Of a stretch of 64,000 bases of DNA, positions 37,501-46,146 are shown one piece after another. The position numbers and the translations under genes are program-made. The notes under the pieces are model-generated. The model saw only the letters and a list, made by a program, of their open reading frames with translations, was not told the DNA's origin and did no database searches. Origin of the DNA: Frateuria flava (GTDB taxonomy: Bacteria > Pseudomonadota > Gammaproteobacteria > Xanthomonadales > Rhodanobacteraceae); contig NZ_JAGJRS010000010.1 of the NCBI RefSeq assembly GCF_017837635.1, forward strand, positions 1 to 64,000, given 5' to 3'. The first letter of the stretch is position 1. Each line of letters begins with the position of its first letter.

Positions 37501-38612
37501 CCGAACGGGCCGAAGTGTGGGAGATCGACGCTGCCTCCATGTGGCACGTCGACGCCAGCGGCGTGCCGGCGAGCGATGGCGACGTGTTGCGCTTCCAGCC
37601 GCTGCCCGGTGAGCAGCTCACCCTGACGCTCGCCCAGCCGGCGGCCGTCGCGGGAGGCACCCTGGCGTTCGACCAGGTGGACTCGCACACCACGATCGGC
37701 GAGCGGGCCACCGAAACCACGCTGCAACTGCAGGCGCGCAGCACCCGCGGCGGCGAACACGCGCTGGGCCTGCCGGCCCAGGCCGAGCTGCTGCAGGCCA
37801 GCCGCGACGGCCAGCGCCTGCCGCTGGCCGTGCGCAACGGCACGCTGTCGCTGCCCTTGCTGCCGGGCACGCATCGCTACGAGGTGCGCCTGCGCGAATC
37901 CGCTGGCTCGGCCCTGCGTACGCGCTCGCCGGCCATCGCCCTGCACGCACCGGCGGCGAACCTCGATACCTTCGTGCAACTGCCACAAGACCGCTGGGTG
38001 CTGTGGACCTGGGGCTCGGGCGCCGGCCCGGCGGTGCTCTACTGGGCGCAACTGATCGTGCTGCTGGCCGTGGCCTGGCTGCTCTCGCGCTACGCACCCA
38101 CGCCGCTGCGTTTCCGCCACTGGCTGCTGCTCGGGCTGGGCTTCTCCGCCTTCGCCTGGAGCGCGTATGCCGTGGTGGTGGCCTGGCTGATCCTGCTGGG
38201 CCTGCGCGCGCGTGCCGCGGTCGCCTCGTGGCGAGCCGGCCTGTTCGACCTGACGCAGGTGGCGCTGGCGCTGCTCACCGCGATCGCGCTGGCCGTACTG
38301 GTCGCCGCGGTGCCGGGCGGCTTGCTTGGGCAGCCGGACATGCACATCGCCGGCATGGGCTCCAGCGCGCTGCAACTGCATTGGTTTGCCGACCGCAGCA
38401 CCAACACACTGCCGCAGGTGGGTGTGTTCAGCCTGCCTTTGTGGACCTACAAACTGGCCATGCTGGCCTGGGCGCTGTGGTTGGCCAACGCGCTGATCGG
38501 CTGGCTGCGCTGGGGCTTCGACGCCTGGTCGCGTGGCGGCTACTGGCGTCGCGACAAACCACAGCCGGCTATGCCGCCGCTGCCCGCCGCGGAGACGTCG
38601 CCCGATGCCTGA
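34596..38612 (+). CDS. Large membrane protein of unknown function (1338 residues)
   Basis: I do not recognise this protein. A signal sequence (about 1-22) is followed by a long beta-rich region (25-460) with many strand-turn repeats ([17 protein letters not shown]). A group of membrane helices (about 466-555) comes next, another at about 675-700, then a second beta-rich region (about 730-1130). Four more helices lie near the C-terminus (about 1145-1315). A CSPSC motif lies near residue 742. The layout, two large domains outside the membrane joined by two helical bundles, suggests a duplicated architecture and an envelope role. The gene overlaps prmC by 8 bases. It is GC-rich like its neighbours and has no sign of recent transfer. 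Confidence 0.8.
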   Translation: MRARSGWLLLLMSLLLAAPAGAQQLPPPLRDWQDWVLHQVPAHACPRLAHAPGQGDAWQCAWPGRLALAADATGGRFTLDARADAPAWIALPGDARHWPEQVRLDGQPAVVLTRDDQPMVHVSPGDHRLEGLLPWSSRPARLHVPEAIGLIALTLDGKPVARLQRDGDELTLGEAAAAQRVADALSLRVDRRLTDGLPATLETRLSFDVTGSARELVIGPALPDGFVATALDGELPSRLESDGRLRVQVKPGRWTVTLDARASAPLARVAITLPPAPWPRREIWSYADAPDLRGSHAEGQATDAAQAGVPDDWRELPAFIMDDQATLTVQPGERGAGRHDRLRLSRRLWLDFDGKGLAVDDRLQGELHRQRLEVGAPWQLQRAEQNGEPLLVSRGKDGRSGVEVRSEQLDLGAGLRLPASGAQPVTGWNVPLERIDATLQLPPGFRLLGAPGADSSPDSWVARWSLLDVFGVALIALLAGRLLGWPWALLAAGFLALAQHEPGAPRWTLALLLALALLLRALPEGRLRRAANTAALASFVLAALWTLPFVAAQLQYALHPQLEPQAVRIGFEAPGLDRSDTIAPPERAPLPAPPAAAPSVSEQAQTLGAVMVGASKLSTLDVSPGNRSLVQAGPGTPTWRLGSNYRLAWSGPVTPQQTLRLVVAPAWLVSLLRVLMVALLAALLARVLTSMLAPWRGRWQSGRGAASAALLAMALLPWHAHAQALPSQALLDQLRQRLVEAPACSPSCANLPQAHVALAGDTLGLTMQAHAGATVALPLPATTLPLIMVAVDGRPASLARRDDDQLWLRLEPGVHELALRYRLDGIDSARLRFALAPQRVTLQMDGWTADGLDADHLLGDSLSFDRQRVATDGRIGAPAQDFPPYVRLTRRLVLGNEWTVRNEVERVAPQAGGFTIALPLLPGEHPLGADAPVRGGRIQLAFNAGTDSVEWTSRLDRTTRLQLTAPALAERAEVWEIDAASMWHVDASGVPASDGDVLRFQPLPGEQLTLTLAQPAAVAGGTLAFDQVDSHTTIGERATETTLQLQARSTRGGEHALGLPAQAELLQASRDGQRLPLAVRNGTLSLPLLPGTHRYEVRLRESAGSALRTRSPAIALHAPAANLDTFVQLPQDRWVLWTWGSGAGPAVLYWAQLIVLLAVAWLLSRYAPTPLRFRHWLLLGLGFSAFAWSAYAVVVAWLILLGLRARAAVASWRAGLFDLTQVALALLTAIALAVLVAAVPGGLLGQPDMHIAGMGSSALQLHWFADRSTNTLPQVGVFSLPLWTYKLAMLAWALWLANALIGWLRWGFDAWSRGGYWRRDKPQPAMPPLPAAETSPDA

Positions 38613-39438
38613 CGTGCGCCAGCTGCTGGCCGATGCCGCCGCGCGACTGGGCGACCGCGCCGAGGCGTCCATCCTGCTCGCGCACGCGCTGGGCAGGTCG
38701 CGCACCTGGCTGGTAGCGCACGCGGACGATCCGGCCGCCGCGAACGACGTGGCGGCCTTCGCTGCGCTGGTGGAACGGCGGGCCGCCGGCGAACCGGTGG
38801 CCTACCTTACCGGCCGCCGTGGCTTCTGGACGCTCGAGCTGGAAGTAACGCCCGCCACGCTGATCCCGCGGCCGGAAACCGAACTGCTGGTTGAGCTGGC
38901 GCTGGCGAAACTGCCGCGCGCAGGCGCGCCGAGTGTGGCGGACCTGGGTACCGGCAGCGGCGCGATCGCGCTGGCGATCGCACGCGAGTGCCCACACGCA
39001 CGCGTGCTTGCCACCGACGCGAGCGCCGCAGCGCTGGCGGTGGCGCAGCGCAATGCCGCCGCCAACCGGATCGACAACGTGGCCTTCGTCCAGAGCGACT
39101 GGTTCGCGGCGCTGGAGGGCGAGCGCCTCGACCTGGTCGTATCCAATCCGCCCTACATCGCGGCGGACGACCCCCATCTGACGCAGGCTGACCTGCGCTT
39201 CGAGCCAGCCAGTGCGCTGGCCGCCGGGCGTGACGGCCTGGATGACATCCGGCGCATCGTCGATGGCGCGCAGGCGCACCTGGTCCCGGGCGGGTGGCTG
39301 CTGTTCGAGCACGGTTGGGACCAGGGCAATGCGGCGCGCGATCTGCTCGAAGCGGCAGGTTTCCGCGAAGTGTTCACCGCCCGGGATTTGGAGCAACGCG
39401 ACCGGGTCAGTGGCGGTCGACGTACGTCGCAGGCCTGA
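38605..39438 (+). CDS. prmC: Release factor glutamine methyltransferase PrmC
   Basis: 277 residues. An N-terminal helical domain recognises release factors. The SAM site has [16 protein letters not shown] (about 111-126), and the catalytic NPPY is at 181-184. It methylates the GGQ glutamine of RF1 and RF2. The ATG at 38605 overlaps the end of the preceding gene by 8 bases. prfA is not next to it, the more common arrangement in other gammaproteobacteria. Confidence 0.95.
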   Translation: MPDVRQLLADAAARLGDRAEASILLAHALGRSRTWLVAHADDPAAANDVAAFAALVERRAAGEPVAYLTGRRGFWTLELEVTPATLIPRPETELLVELALAKLPRAGAPSVADLGTGSGAIALAIARECPHARVLATDASAAALAVAQRNAAANRIDNVAFVQSDWFAALEGERLDLVVSNPPYIAADDPHLTQADLRFEPASALAAGRDGLDDIRRIVDGAQAHLVPGGWLLFEHGWDQGNAARDLLEAAGFREVFTARDLEQRDRVSGGRRTSQA

Positions 39439-39454
39439 CCGCGCGGCGCAGCGT

Positions 39455-39592
39455 CGCGTATCCGAGCCTTTCCCCGCGGACGGGAAGGTGCCGACAGGCG
39501 GAAGGGGGCGTTTTTTGGGCGGGCTTGCCGCAAGGCTTCCCCCATCCGCCCTTCGGGCACCTTCCCCCGTGGACGGGGGAAGGATCGAGGCG
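39455..39592. repeat. CTTCCCCCGT-type palindromic repeat
   Basis: CCTTTCCCCGCGGACGGGAAGGTG (from 39468) and CACCTTCCCCCGTGGACGGGGGAAGG (from 39560) are each palindromic. Together they also form a larger inverted repeat. A related copy, reversed, is at 56780-56886. It fills the gap between convergent prmC and dxs. Confidence 0.85.
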
Positions 39593-39611
39593 CGATGCCC
39601 GGGGGCGGTGT

Positions 39612-41501
39612 TTACCCCGCGTTGGCCGCGACGCTCGCCAGCTGCGGGAAGCGTGCCCGGATCGCGTTGCGGATGCCGGGCAGGTCGAGCCCGGCCATGG
39701 ACAGGACCTCTTCGCGGCTGCCGTGTTCCAGATAGACGTCCGGAAGGCCAAGGTGAAGGATCGGCTTGACCATGCCGTGCGCGGTCAGGCACTCGGCCAC
39801 GCCCGAGCCGGCTCCGCCAGCGACCGCGTTGTCCTCCAGTGTGACGAACGCATCGTGCGTCTTCGCCAGCTCCAGGATCATCGCCTCGTCCAGGGGTTTG
39901 ACGAACCGCATGTTGACCAGCGTGGCATCCAGCTCCGCCGCCACCACCGCGGCCGGCGCCAGCATCGCGCCGAAGGAAAGGATCGCCAGGCCGTGGCCGC
40001 GCCGGCGCAGTTCCGCCTTGCCGATCGGCAGGGTGTCGAGCTCCTTGCGCACGGCGGCGCCCGGGCCGGTGCCGCGCGGATAACGGATGGCGGCCGGGCC
40101 GGCGTACCCGAAGCCGGTGCTCAGCATCATGCGGCATTCGTTCTCGTCGGCCGGTGCCATGATGACCATGTTCGGCAGGCAGCGCAGGAACGACAGGTCG
40201 AAGCTGCCTGCGTGGGTGGCCCCGTCCGGCCCGACTACGCCGGCGCGGTCGATCGCGAAGGTGACGTCCAGGTTCTGCAGCGCCACGTCGTGGATCGCCT
40301 GGTCGTAGGCGCGTTGCAGGAAGGTCGAATAGATCGCCACCACCGGCTTGGCGCCTTCGCAGGCCATGCCGGCCGCCAGCGTCACCGCGTGCTGCTCGGC
40401 GATCGCCACGTCGAAGTAGCGCTTGGGGTACTCCTTCGAAAAACGCACCAGGCCGGAACCCTCGCGCATCGCCGGCGTGATGCCAAGCAGTCGCTCGTCG
40501 GCGGCCGCCATGTCGCAGAGCCAGTCACCGAAGATGTCGGTGTAGGTCGGATTGGCTGGGGCGCTCTTCTTCACCACGCCGGCGACGGGGTCGAACGGAC
40601 CGACCGCGTGATACTCGATCTGCGCCTGCTCGGCCGGGGCGTAGCCCTTGCCCTTGGTGGTGATCACATGCAGCAGCTGCGGCCCGGGCAGGTTCTTCAC
40701 CGTGCGCAACGCGCGCAGCAGCGCCGGGATGTCGTGGCCGTCGATCGGACCGGTGTAGTGGAAGCCCAGCTCCTCGAACAGCGTCGAGGGCAGGAACATG
40801 CCCTTGGCGTGCTCCTCCCAGTTCTTGAAGAAGCGGCCGAAGAACGACTGCCGCGGGATCGCCTTCTTGGCCCGCTCGCGCACCGCGTTGAGCCGGCGGC
40901 TGGCCATCGCGCGCGCCATCATCTTGGTCATCGCGCCGACGTTCTCGCTGATCGACATGCCGTTGTCGTTGAGTACGACCAGCATGTTCGGCTCGACGTC
41001 GCCGCCGTGGTTGAGCGCCTCGAAGGCCATGCCGGCGGTCATTGCGCCATCGCCGATCACCGCGACCACCTTGCGGTCGTCGCCCTTGCGCTGGGCGGCG
41101 ATCGCCATGCCCAGCGCGGCGGAGATCGAGGTGGAGGAGTGACCCACGCCGAAGGTGTCGTACGCGCTCTCTTCGCGGCGCGGGAACGGCGCCAGGCCGT
41201 CCTTCTTCTTGATCGTGGTGATGCGGTCGCGCCGCCCGGTGAGGATCTTGTGCGGATAGCACTGGTGGCCCACGTCCCACACCAGGCGGTCGCGCGGCGT
41301 GTCGAACACGTGGTGCAGCGCCACGGTCAGCTCGACCACGCCAAGGCCCGCGCCGAAATGGCCACCGGAGCTGGCCACCGATTCGATCAGGTACTGGCGC
41401 AGCTCGTCGGCGACGGCTGGCAGCTCGGCATCGGATACGCGGCGCAGGTCGTCCGGGGCCTCGATGCGGGCCAGGTGGGGATAGCGGGATGGGTCGATCA
41501 T
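39612..41501 (-). CDS. dxs: 1-deoxy-D-xylulose-5-phosphate synthase
   Basis: 629 residues, a thiamine-diphosphate enzyme. [15 protein letters not shown] with a later N gives the ThDP/Mg site; [26 protein letters not shown] and the C-terminal transketolase domains ([15 protein letters not shown]) are typical of DXS. It condenses pyruvate and glyceraldehyde-3-P, the first step of the MEP isoprenoid pathway, and feeds thiamine and pyridoxal synthesis. The ATG at 41501 gives [13 protein letters not shown]. It converges with prmC, with repeats between. Confidence 0.97.
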   Translation of the reverse strand: MIDPSRYPHLARIEAPDDLRRVSDAELPAVADELRQYLIESVASSGGHFGAGLGVVELTVALHHVFDTPRDRLVWDVGHQCYPHKILTGRRDRITTIKKKDGLAPFPRREESAYDTFGVGHSSTSISAALGMAIAAQRKGDDRKVVAVIGDGAMTAGMAFEALNHGGDVEPNMLVVLNDNGMSISENVGAMTKMMARAMASRRLNAVRERAKKAIPRQSFFGRFFKNWEEHAKGMFLPSTLFEELGFHYTGPIDGHDIPALLRALRTVKNLPGPQLLHVITTKGKGYAPAEQAQIEYHAVGPFDPVAGVVKKSAPANPTYTDIFGDWLCDMAAADERLLGITPAMREGSGLVRFSKEYPKRYFDVAIAEQHAVTLAAGMACEGAKPVVAIYSTFLQRAYDQAIHDVALQNLDVTFAIDRAGVVGPDGATHAGSFDLSFLRCLPNMVIMAPADENECRMMLSTGFGYAGPAAIRYPRGTGPGAAVRKELDTLPIGKAELRRRGHGLAILSFGAMLAPAAVVAAELDATLVNMRFVKPLDEAMILELAKTHDAFVTLEDNAVAGGAGSGVAECLTAHGMVKPILHLGLPDVYLEHGSREEVLSMAGLDLPGIRNAIRARFPQLASVAANAG

Positions 41502-41629
41502 CCGCCTATTGTTGGCCCAGCCGCAGGGCGGGGCAAGGGTGGCGACGTGAACGGAAGCGGGCGCCGTGCACACCGGGCACACAAAACCGCTCGCAAGCTG
41601 GACGGGACCCAAGGCCAGAGACGCCCGTC

Positions 41630-42154
41630 ATGTCCAAGCTAGCTACGGCCTTCCGAAGTTTCGCCGAAGCCACCGCACGCTATTCAGGAAAGCCAGCCGC
41701 TTTCCTCATCGCCGCCCTGATCGTCGTCATATGGGCCGCCACCGGCCCCTTGTTCGGCTTTGGCGATACCTGGCAGCTGGTGATCAACACCGGCACCACG
41801 ATCATCACCTTCCTGATGGTGTTCCTGATCCAGAACAGCCAGAACCGCGACAGCGCCGCGGTGCAGATCAAGCTGGATGAACTCATCCGGAGCACGCGGG
41901 CGCGTAACAGCCTGCTGGACGTCGACAACCTCGACGAGGATGCGCTCGAACGCATCCGCGAGAACTACCGCAAGCTGGCCCACAACAAGGAGGAAGCGGC
42001 CCGGCAGAGCCGTCGTGCCGGCGCGCGTGCGCGGCGCCAAGACGAATCGGAAGAGGCCTGCGAGGAGGTCAAGGAGATCGACCGCGAACTGGCCAAGGCG
42101 AGCGCCGACCACGCCGACGCGGGCGATGACGGCGAGGACAAACCGCCGAAGTAG
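41630..42154 (+). CDS. Low-affinity iron permease family membrane protein
   Basis: 174 residues. Two membrane helices (about 24-44 and 50-70) carry the motif TWQLVINTGTTIITFLMVFLIQNSQNRD, which is the low-affinity Fe2+ permease-like family signature. A charged cytoplasmic tail follows (KLDELI, then a long coiled coil rich in Arg/Glu). The family name comes from yeast Fet4; in bacteria iron transport has not been shown and a different role is possible. It stands between divergent dxs and convergent HNH genes. Confidence 0.85.
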   Translation: MSKLATAFRSFAEATARYSGKPAAFLIAALIVVIWAATGPLFGFGDTWQLVINTGTTIITFLMVFLIQNSQNRDSAAVQIKLDELIRSTRARNSLLDVDNLDEDALERIRENYRKLAHNKEEAARQSRRAGARARRQDESEEACEEVKEIDRELAKASADHADAGDDGEDKPPK

Positions 42155-42157
42155 CGT

Positions 42158-42754
42158 TCAGCTCATCGCCCGCCGCCGGTCGCGCGGCAGGTGGTTGACC
42201 AGGAACTCCATCTGGTCGGCCAGGATGTTGCGGTTGGACAGGATCAGGTGTTCCACCCAACTGGGCCGGTAGGGCACGGCCAGCAGCGGCATGTGCGCCT
42301 GCTGCGGGGTGCGGTTGGCCTTCTTCAGGTTGCAGGCGAGGCAGGCGCTGACCACGTTCTCCCATTCGTCCTTGCCGCCGTGCGACACCGGTTCGACGTG
42401 GTCGCGGGTCAACTCCCCGCGCGAGTACTGGTTGCCGCAATACAGGCACAGGTGGCGATCGCGGGCGAACAGCGCGGTGTTGGTCAGCGCCGGCGCGGGG
42501 TCGATCGCGTGGTCGCGGCAGTGGCCGGTACTGGCGATGATCGGGTGAAGGTCCAGCTTGCTGCGTTCGCCGCGGGCGCGGTTGTGCCCGCCGTGGACGG
42601 TCAGGCAGGGGTCGCCCAGGGTCCAGGCCACCGCCTCGCGCACGTAGAGGCACACGGCGTCCTGCCAGCTGATCCAGTCGAGGATCCGGCCGGCGGCGTC
42701 CAGCGAAAGCACCCGGGTCGCGTTGAGGTCCCGGCGTGGCAGATCCATCAGCAT
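42158..42754 (-). CDS. HNH endonuclease
   Basis: 198 residues. The C-terminal HNH domain has the zinc ribbon CLYCG and CLAC and the catalytic block TRDHVEPVSHGGKDEWENVVSAC with N later (NLKKANRTP). The N-terminal part (about 1-90) is of the kind found in many proteobacterial housekeeping HNH proteins near dxs. Role unknown; relatives include restriction and repair nucleases. AAGGAA lies 5 bases before the ATG at 42754. The stop is 3 bases from that of the convergent iron-permease-like gene. Confidence 0.88.
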   Translation of the reverse strand: MLMDLPRRDLNATRVLSLDAAGRILDWISWQDAVCLYVREAVAWTLGDPCLTVHGGHNRARGERSKLDLHPIIASTGHCRDHAIDPAPALTNTALFARDRHLCLYCGNQYSRGELTRDHVEPVSHGGKDEWENVVSACLACNLKKANRTPQQAHMPLLAVPYRPSWVEHLILSNRNILADQMEFLVNHLPRDRRRAMS

Positions 42755-43005
42755 GCGGTTTCCTTCAGCCAGTTCATGAGATGCGGCAGAGGTGGTGCAG
42801 CGATGCGCTCGTGTTTCGAGCATAGCCCAATTTTGTCGCCCCGCGCGCGGTAAGCATTTGACGCGCTTGGCAGATCGCCGCCGCGAGGGGCCATTCGCCC
42901 GGGCGCGTGGCCGCTGATATAGTCACGGATTCGCGACCCGAGCCGGGTTTGGGAGGGGGAGCCATCGGTGGCGACCCCGGCACGGCGGGGCAGAGGTAAG
43001 AAGAC

Positions 43006-43749
43006 GTGGCTGAAGTACTTTTCTACGAGCGCCCGGTGCCGCTCAACCGCACCCAGCACAAGGATCTGCGCCTTAAGAGCATCCCCGGCGTGAAGTTCGC
43101 CGCCGCGGCGCATTCGGTGCCGCTGACGGCCGCGGAATTCCCGATGGCCGCGCGCGACGTGCCGATCCTGTTTGCCGGCCAGAGCATGGACGACGCCGGC
43201 CCGATGGCGCTGCTGGGCCTGCGCCAGAACGAGAACCTGCTGGTGGACGAGAACGGCCACTGGGCGCAGGGCATCTACGTGCCGGCCTTCGTGCGCCGCT
43301 ATCCGTTCATCCTGGCCGAGAAGCCGGAAGGCGCCGAGGGCGACGATTTCACCGTGTTCCTGGATGAGTCCTACGAGGGCTTCGGCAGCGAGGAAGGCGA
43401 GCGCCTGTTCAAGGAAGACGGCAGCGACAGCGAGATGCTGGCCAACGCCGTCGGCTTCCTGGGCGAGTTCCAGCAGCACGTGGCGCGTACGCATGCGTTC
43501 ATGGCCCTGCTGCGCAAGCACGACCTGCTCGAGCCGCGCAACATCCGCCTGGAGAAGGACGGCAACGCGATCAACCTCAACGGCCTGTTCGTGGTCAACG
43601 AGGAAAAGCTGCGCCAGCTCGACGAGAAGACCTCGCACGAGTTCCTGAAGGAAGGCGTGATGGGCTGGATCTACGCGCACCTGCTGTCGCTGCCCAACAT
43701 CGACCGCCTGGCCCAGCGCCTGGATCAGCGCGAGCGCGCCAAGGCCTGA
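43006..43749 (+). CDS. SapC family protein
   Basis: 247 residues, SapC family (PF07277 type): FYERPVPLNRTQHKDLRLK, HSVPLTAAEFPMAARDVPILF and GIYVPAFVRRYPFILAE are its conserved blocks. SapC in Campylobacter is linked to the S-layer; in Gram-negatives of this type the role is unknown, and a link to peptide or 2-oxoglutarate enzymes is often seen. No signal peptide. It starts with GTG at 43006. A hairpin and T-run follow the stop by 60 bases and overlap the start of the next gene. Confidence 0.85.
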   Translation: MAEVLFYERPVPLNRTQHKDLRLKSIPGVKFAAAAHSVPLTAAEFPMAARDVPILFAGQSMDDAGPMALLGLRQNENLLVDENGHWAQGIYVPAFVRRYPFILAEKPEGAEGDDFTVFLDESYEGFGSEEGERLFKEDGSDSEMLANAVGFLGEFQQHVARTHAFMALLRKHDLLEPRNIRLEKDGNAINLNGLFVVNEEKLRQLDEKTSHEFLKEGVMGWIYAHLLSLPNIDRLAQRLDQRERAKA

Positions 43750-43808
43750 AACCGAAAGGCGCCAGGGCAGCCCTCGGGCGGCCTTAGAGAGCGCTAAGCA
43801 CGTTCTGC

Positions 43809-43840
43809 AAGGATGGCGCCCATGCGCCATCCTTTTTTTT
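43809..43840 (+). terminator. Rho-independent terminator overlapping the tolC-like start codon
   Basis: An 11-bp perfect stem AAGGATGGCGC (43809-43819) / GCGCCATCCTT (43824-43834), loop CCAT, followed by six more Ts. It ends the sapC transcript but also contains the ATG at 43822 and the first codons of the downstream efflux gene. Confidence 0.9.
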
Positions 43841-45234
43841 GCCTGGCCGCCAGCGCCGCGATGGCGATTCAGCTGGTGGGCTGCGCCACCTACCGTGCCG
43901 TCCCGGTCGATCCGACCGCCACGCGTGCGCAATGGCAGGCGCGTCGGCTGGACGATCCCGCGCTGGCGGCACGCTTGCGACCGTGGCTGCCCTCGCGTGA
44001 TCGCGGCCAATGGCCGCCCGAACGCTATGGCCGGGCCGAACTGGTGCTCGCCGCGCTTGCGCTCAACCCGGACGTGGCCGAGGCGCGCGCGCACCTGGCC
44101 GAGGCCAGCGCCGCAGTGCAGACGGCGAAGGCGCGCCCCAACCCGACGCTGGGCCTGGCGCTGGAGCGCTATACCCAGGCGCAGGCCGACGGCGCGCCGT
44201 GGCTGTGGGGCCTGAGCACCGATTTCCTGCTCGATGGCGGCCTGCGCCGGCGCCTGCGCGTGCAACTGGCCGACCAGGGCGTGCGCGCGGCGCGGCTGGA
44301 CTACGCCGGCCAGCTTTGGAGCGTGCGCAGTGCCGTGCGCGATGCGTTGGAACAGCGACTGATCGCCCACCGGCAGGCGACCCTGGCCGCCCGCACGATA
44401 GCCGCCGCGAGCGCGCTCGAACAGGCCGCCCGCCAGCGCGTGGCGCTGGGCGAGGATGCCCCGCAGATCGCCCTGCAGGCCGTGCAGGCGCTGGCACGGG
44501 CGCGCAGCGACCAGGCCGCGGCCGGCCAGCGTGTCGCGGGGGCGCAGGCGCAACTGGCACGTGCGATCGGCCTGCCGGTGGCTGCGCTCCAGGGGGTGGA
44601 CCTGCGCTGGAACGACTTCGACCGGCCCACCGCGCCGCCGCCCGCGCGACTGGATACGCTGGCCGACCACGCCCTGCTGGCGCGCAGCGACGTGGAACGC
44701 GCGCTGGTCGACTACGCCAGCCGCGAGACCGAACTGCACCAGCAGGTGCATGCGCAGTACCCGCAGCTCTCGCTGGGGCCGGGTTACACCTATGACCACG
44801 GCATCCGCAAACTGACCTTCAACGCCAGCCTCAGCCTGCCGGTGTTCGACCAGAACCAGGGACCGATCGCCGAGGCGCGCGCGCGGCGCGAGGCGGCCGC
44901 GGCGCACGTGCGCACAGTGCAGGCAGACATCGCCAGCGCCATCGACGCGGCGCGCGCTCGGTTGGCTGCGGCGCTGCCGGCGCTGGACGCCGCGCGGGCG
45001 GGGGAGCAGGCGGCCGCCCGCGCGCGCGATCAGGCCGAGCATGCGTTCACGCTCGGCGCCATCGACCGCACCGCCTTGCTGGAACAACGCCTTGCCGCAC
45101 TCGCCGCAGGCCAGTCGACGCTGACCGCGCTCGATGCCGCGTGGCAGGCCGAGGCCGCGCTCGAAGATGCGCTGCGCGCCCCGCTGGATCCGGTCGAGGC
45201 CGCGCTCCGGCCCGCCGAGGGAGACCGCCCATGA
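43822..45234 (+). CDS. Outer-membrane efflux lipoprotein (TolC/CusC family)
   Basis: 470 residues. A lipoprotein signal peptide has lipobox LVGC with C21. An OEP fold follows as two repeated halves of long Ala/Arg-rich coiled coils (about 80-250 and 290-460), with conserved NPT, PQLSLGPGYTYDHG and FNASLSLPVFDQNQG. It forms the outer-membrane channel of the efflux pump encoded next. The start and signal peptide codons lie in a terminator hairpin; AAGGA is 8 bases before the ATG but inside the same hairpin. An ATG at 43813 is an alternative. ATGA overlap with the adaptor gene. Confidence 0.9.
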   Translation: MRHPFFCLAASAAMAIQLVGCATYRAVPVDPTATRAQWQARRLDDPALAARLRPWLPSRDRGQWPPERYGRAELVLAALALNPDVAEARAHLAEASAAVQTAKARPNPTLGLALERYTQAQADGAPWLWGLSTDFLLDGGLRRRLRVQLADQGVRAARLDYAGQLWSVRSAVRDALEQRLIAHRQATLAARTIAAASALEQAARQRVALGEDAPQIALQAVQALARARSDQAAAGQRVAGAQAQLARAIGLPVAALQGVDLRWNDFDRPTAPPPARLDTLADHALLARSDVERALVDYASRETELHQQVHAQYPQLSLGPGYTYDHGIRKLTFNASLSLPVFDQNQGPIAEARARREAAAAHVRTVQADIASAIDAARARLAAALPALDAARAGEQAAARARDQAEHAFTLGAIDRTALLEQRLAALAAGQSTLTALDAAWQAEAALEDALRAPLDPVEAALRPAEGDRP

Positions 45235-46142
45235 ACCGCCTTGCACCGATCGCCCTGCTGTTGACCCTGTTGGCCGCGAGCGCCACCGCGACCGAACTGG
45301 ACGCTGCATCCCAGGCCCGGCTCGGCCTGCGCCTGGCGACCCTTGCCCAGGGCGAGATGCCCCCCACGACACGCGCGGTGGCCGATGTGCTCGACCCGGC
45401 GCCGCTGGCCAAGGCCATCGACGAACTCGAGGCGGCGCAGGCGGCGGCGCGTGCCTCCCGCGCGGAGCTGGCACGCACGCAGGCCCTGCTCGCCGCGGAG
45501 GGCAACGCGTCGCGCAAGGCGCTGGAGGCGGCGCAGGCGCAGGCGGCGGCAGACCAGGCGCGACTGCGCGAGGCGCGCGTGGCGCTGCGCAGCGCCTGGG
45601 GCGACGACCTTGCGGACATGGCCCCAGCGCGCCGCGACCGGCTGCTCGACGCGCTGGTGCGCGGCGACCAGGTGCTGCTCCGGGCCGAGCCGCTGGGCCG
45701 CCCGGATGCGACCTTGAAGGTGCGTGCCGCCACGCTGCAGATGCCACATGGGGCCGACGCGCCCGCGCAGGTGCTCGGCCGCCTGCCGCGCAGCACCTCC
45801 GGCCTGGCCGTCGGCTGGCTGCTGCAGGCCGATGCGGGCCCGCTGGTGCCGGGCATGGTGCTGACCGCGCAACTGCACGGCGAGGGCAGGCCGGTGCGCG
45901 GCGTGTTGCTGCCGCGCTCGGCGATCGTGCGCTGGAACGGGCTGGACTGGGCCTACGTCGCCACCGGGGCCACGCGGTTCGAGCGCCGCGCGGTGCACCC
46001 GAGCGCGATGACGCCGGCCGGCTGGCTGGTCGGCACGCCGTTCCAGCCAGGCGAGCGCGTGGTGGTACAGGGCGCCGAGGCACTGGTCGCGGTCGATGCC
46101 GCGCCCGTGCCCGGCAGCGCCGCCGACGCCTCGGACGACTGA
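45231..46142 (+). CDS. RND efflux periplasmic adaptor (membrane fusion protein), short
   Basis: 303 residues with a signal peptide (about 1-20, ending TAT). A helical hairpin follows (about 60-110, Ala/Arg/Glu-rich), then beta-rich barrel (LVPGMVLTAQLHGEGRPVRGVLLPRSAIV) and membrane-proximal parts. This suits a CusB/CzcB-type adaptor linking inner pump and outer channel. It is shorter than the usual 370-420 residues, with no clear lipoyl halves at the N-terminus. Start overlaps the TolC-like stop (ATGA), and the pump gene starts 4 bases after its stop, so the three form one operon. Confidence 0.85.
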   Translation: MNRLAPIALLLTLLAASATATELDAASQARLGLRLATLAQGEMPPTTRAVADVLDPAPLAKAIDELEAAQAAARASRAELARTQALLAAEGNASRKALEAAQAQAAADQARLREARVALRSAWGDDLADMAPARRDRLLDALVRGDQVLLRAEPLGRPDATLKVRAATLQMPHGADAPAQVLGRLPRSTSGLAVGWLLQADAGPLVPGMVLTAQLHGEGRPVRGVLLPRSAIVRWNGLDWAYVATGATRFERRAVHPSAMTPAGWLVGTPFQPGERVVVQGAEALVAVDAAPVPGSAADASDD

Positions 46143-46146
46143 CGCC

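Noticed and set aside
42890-42930. TATAGT box upstream of sapC as a promoter
   Set aside because: No acceptable -35 box at 16-18 bases, so not listed as a feature.
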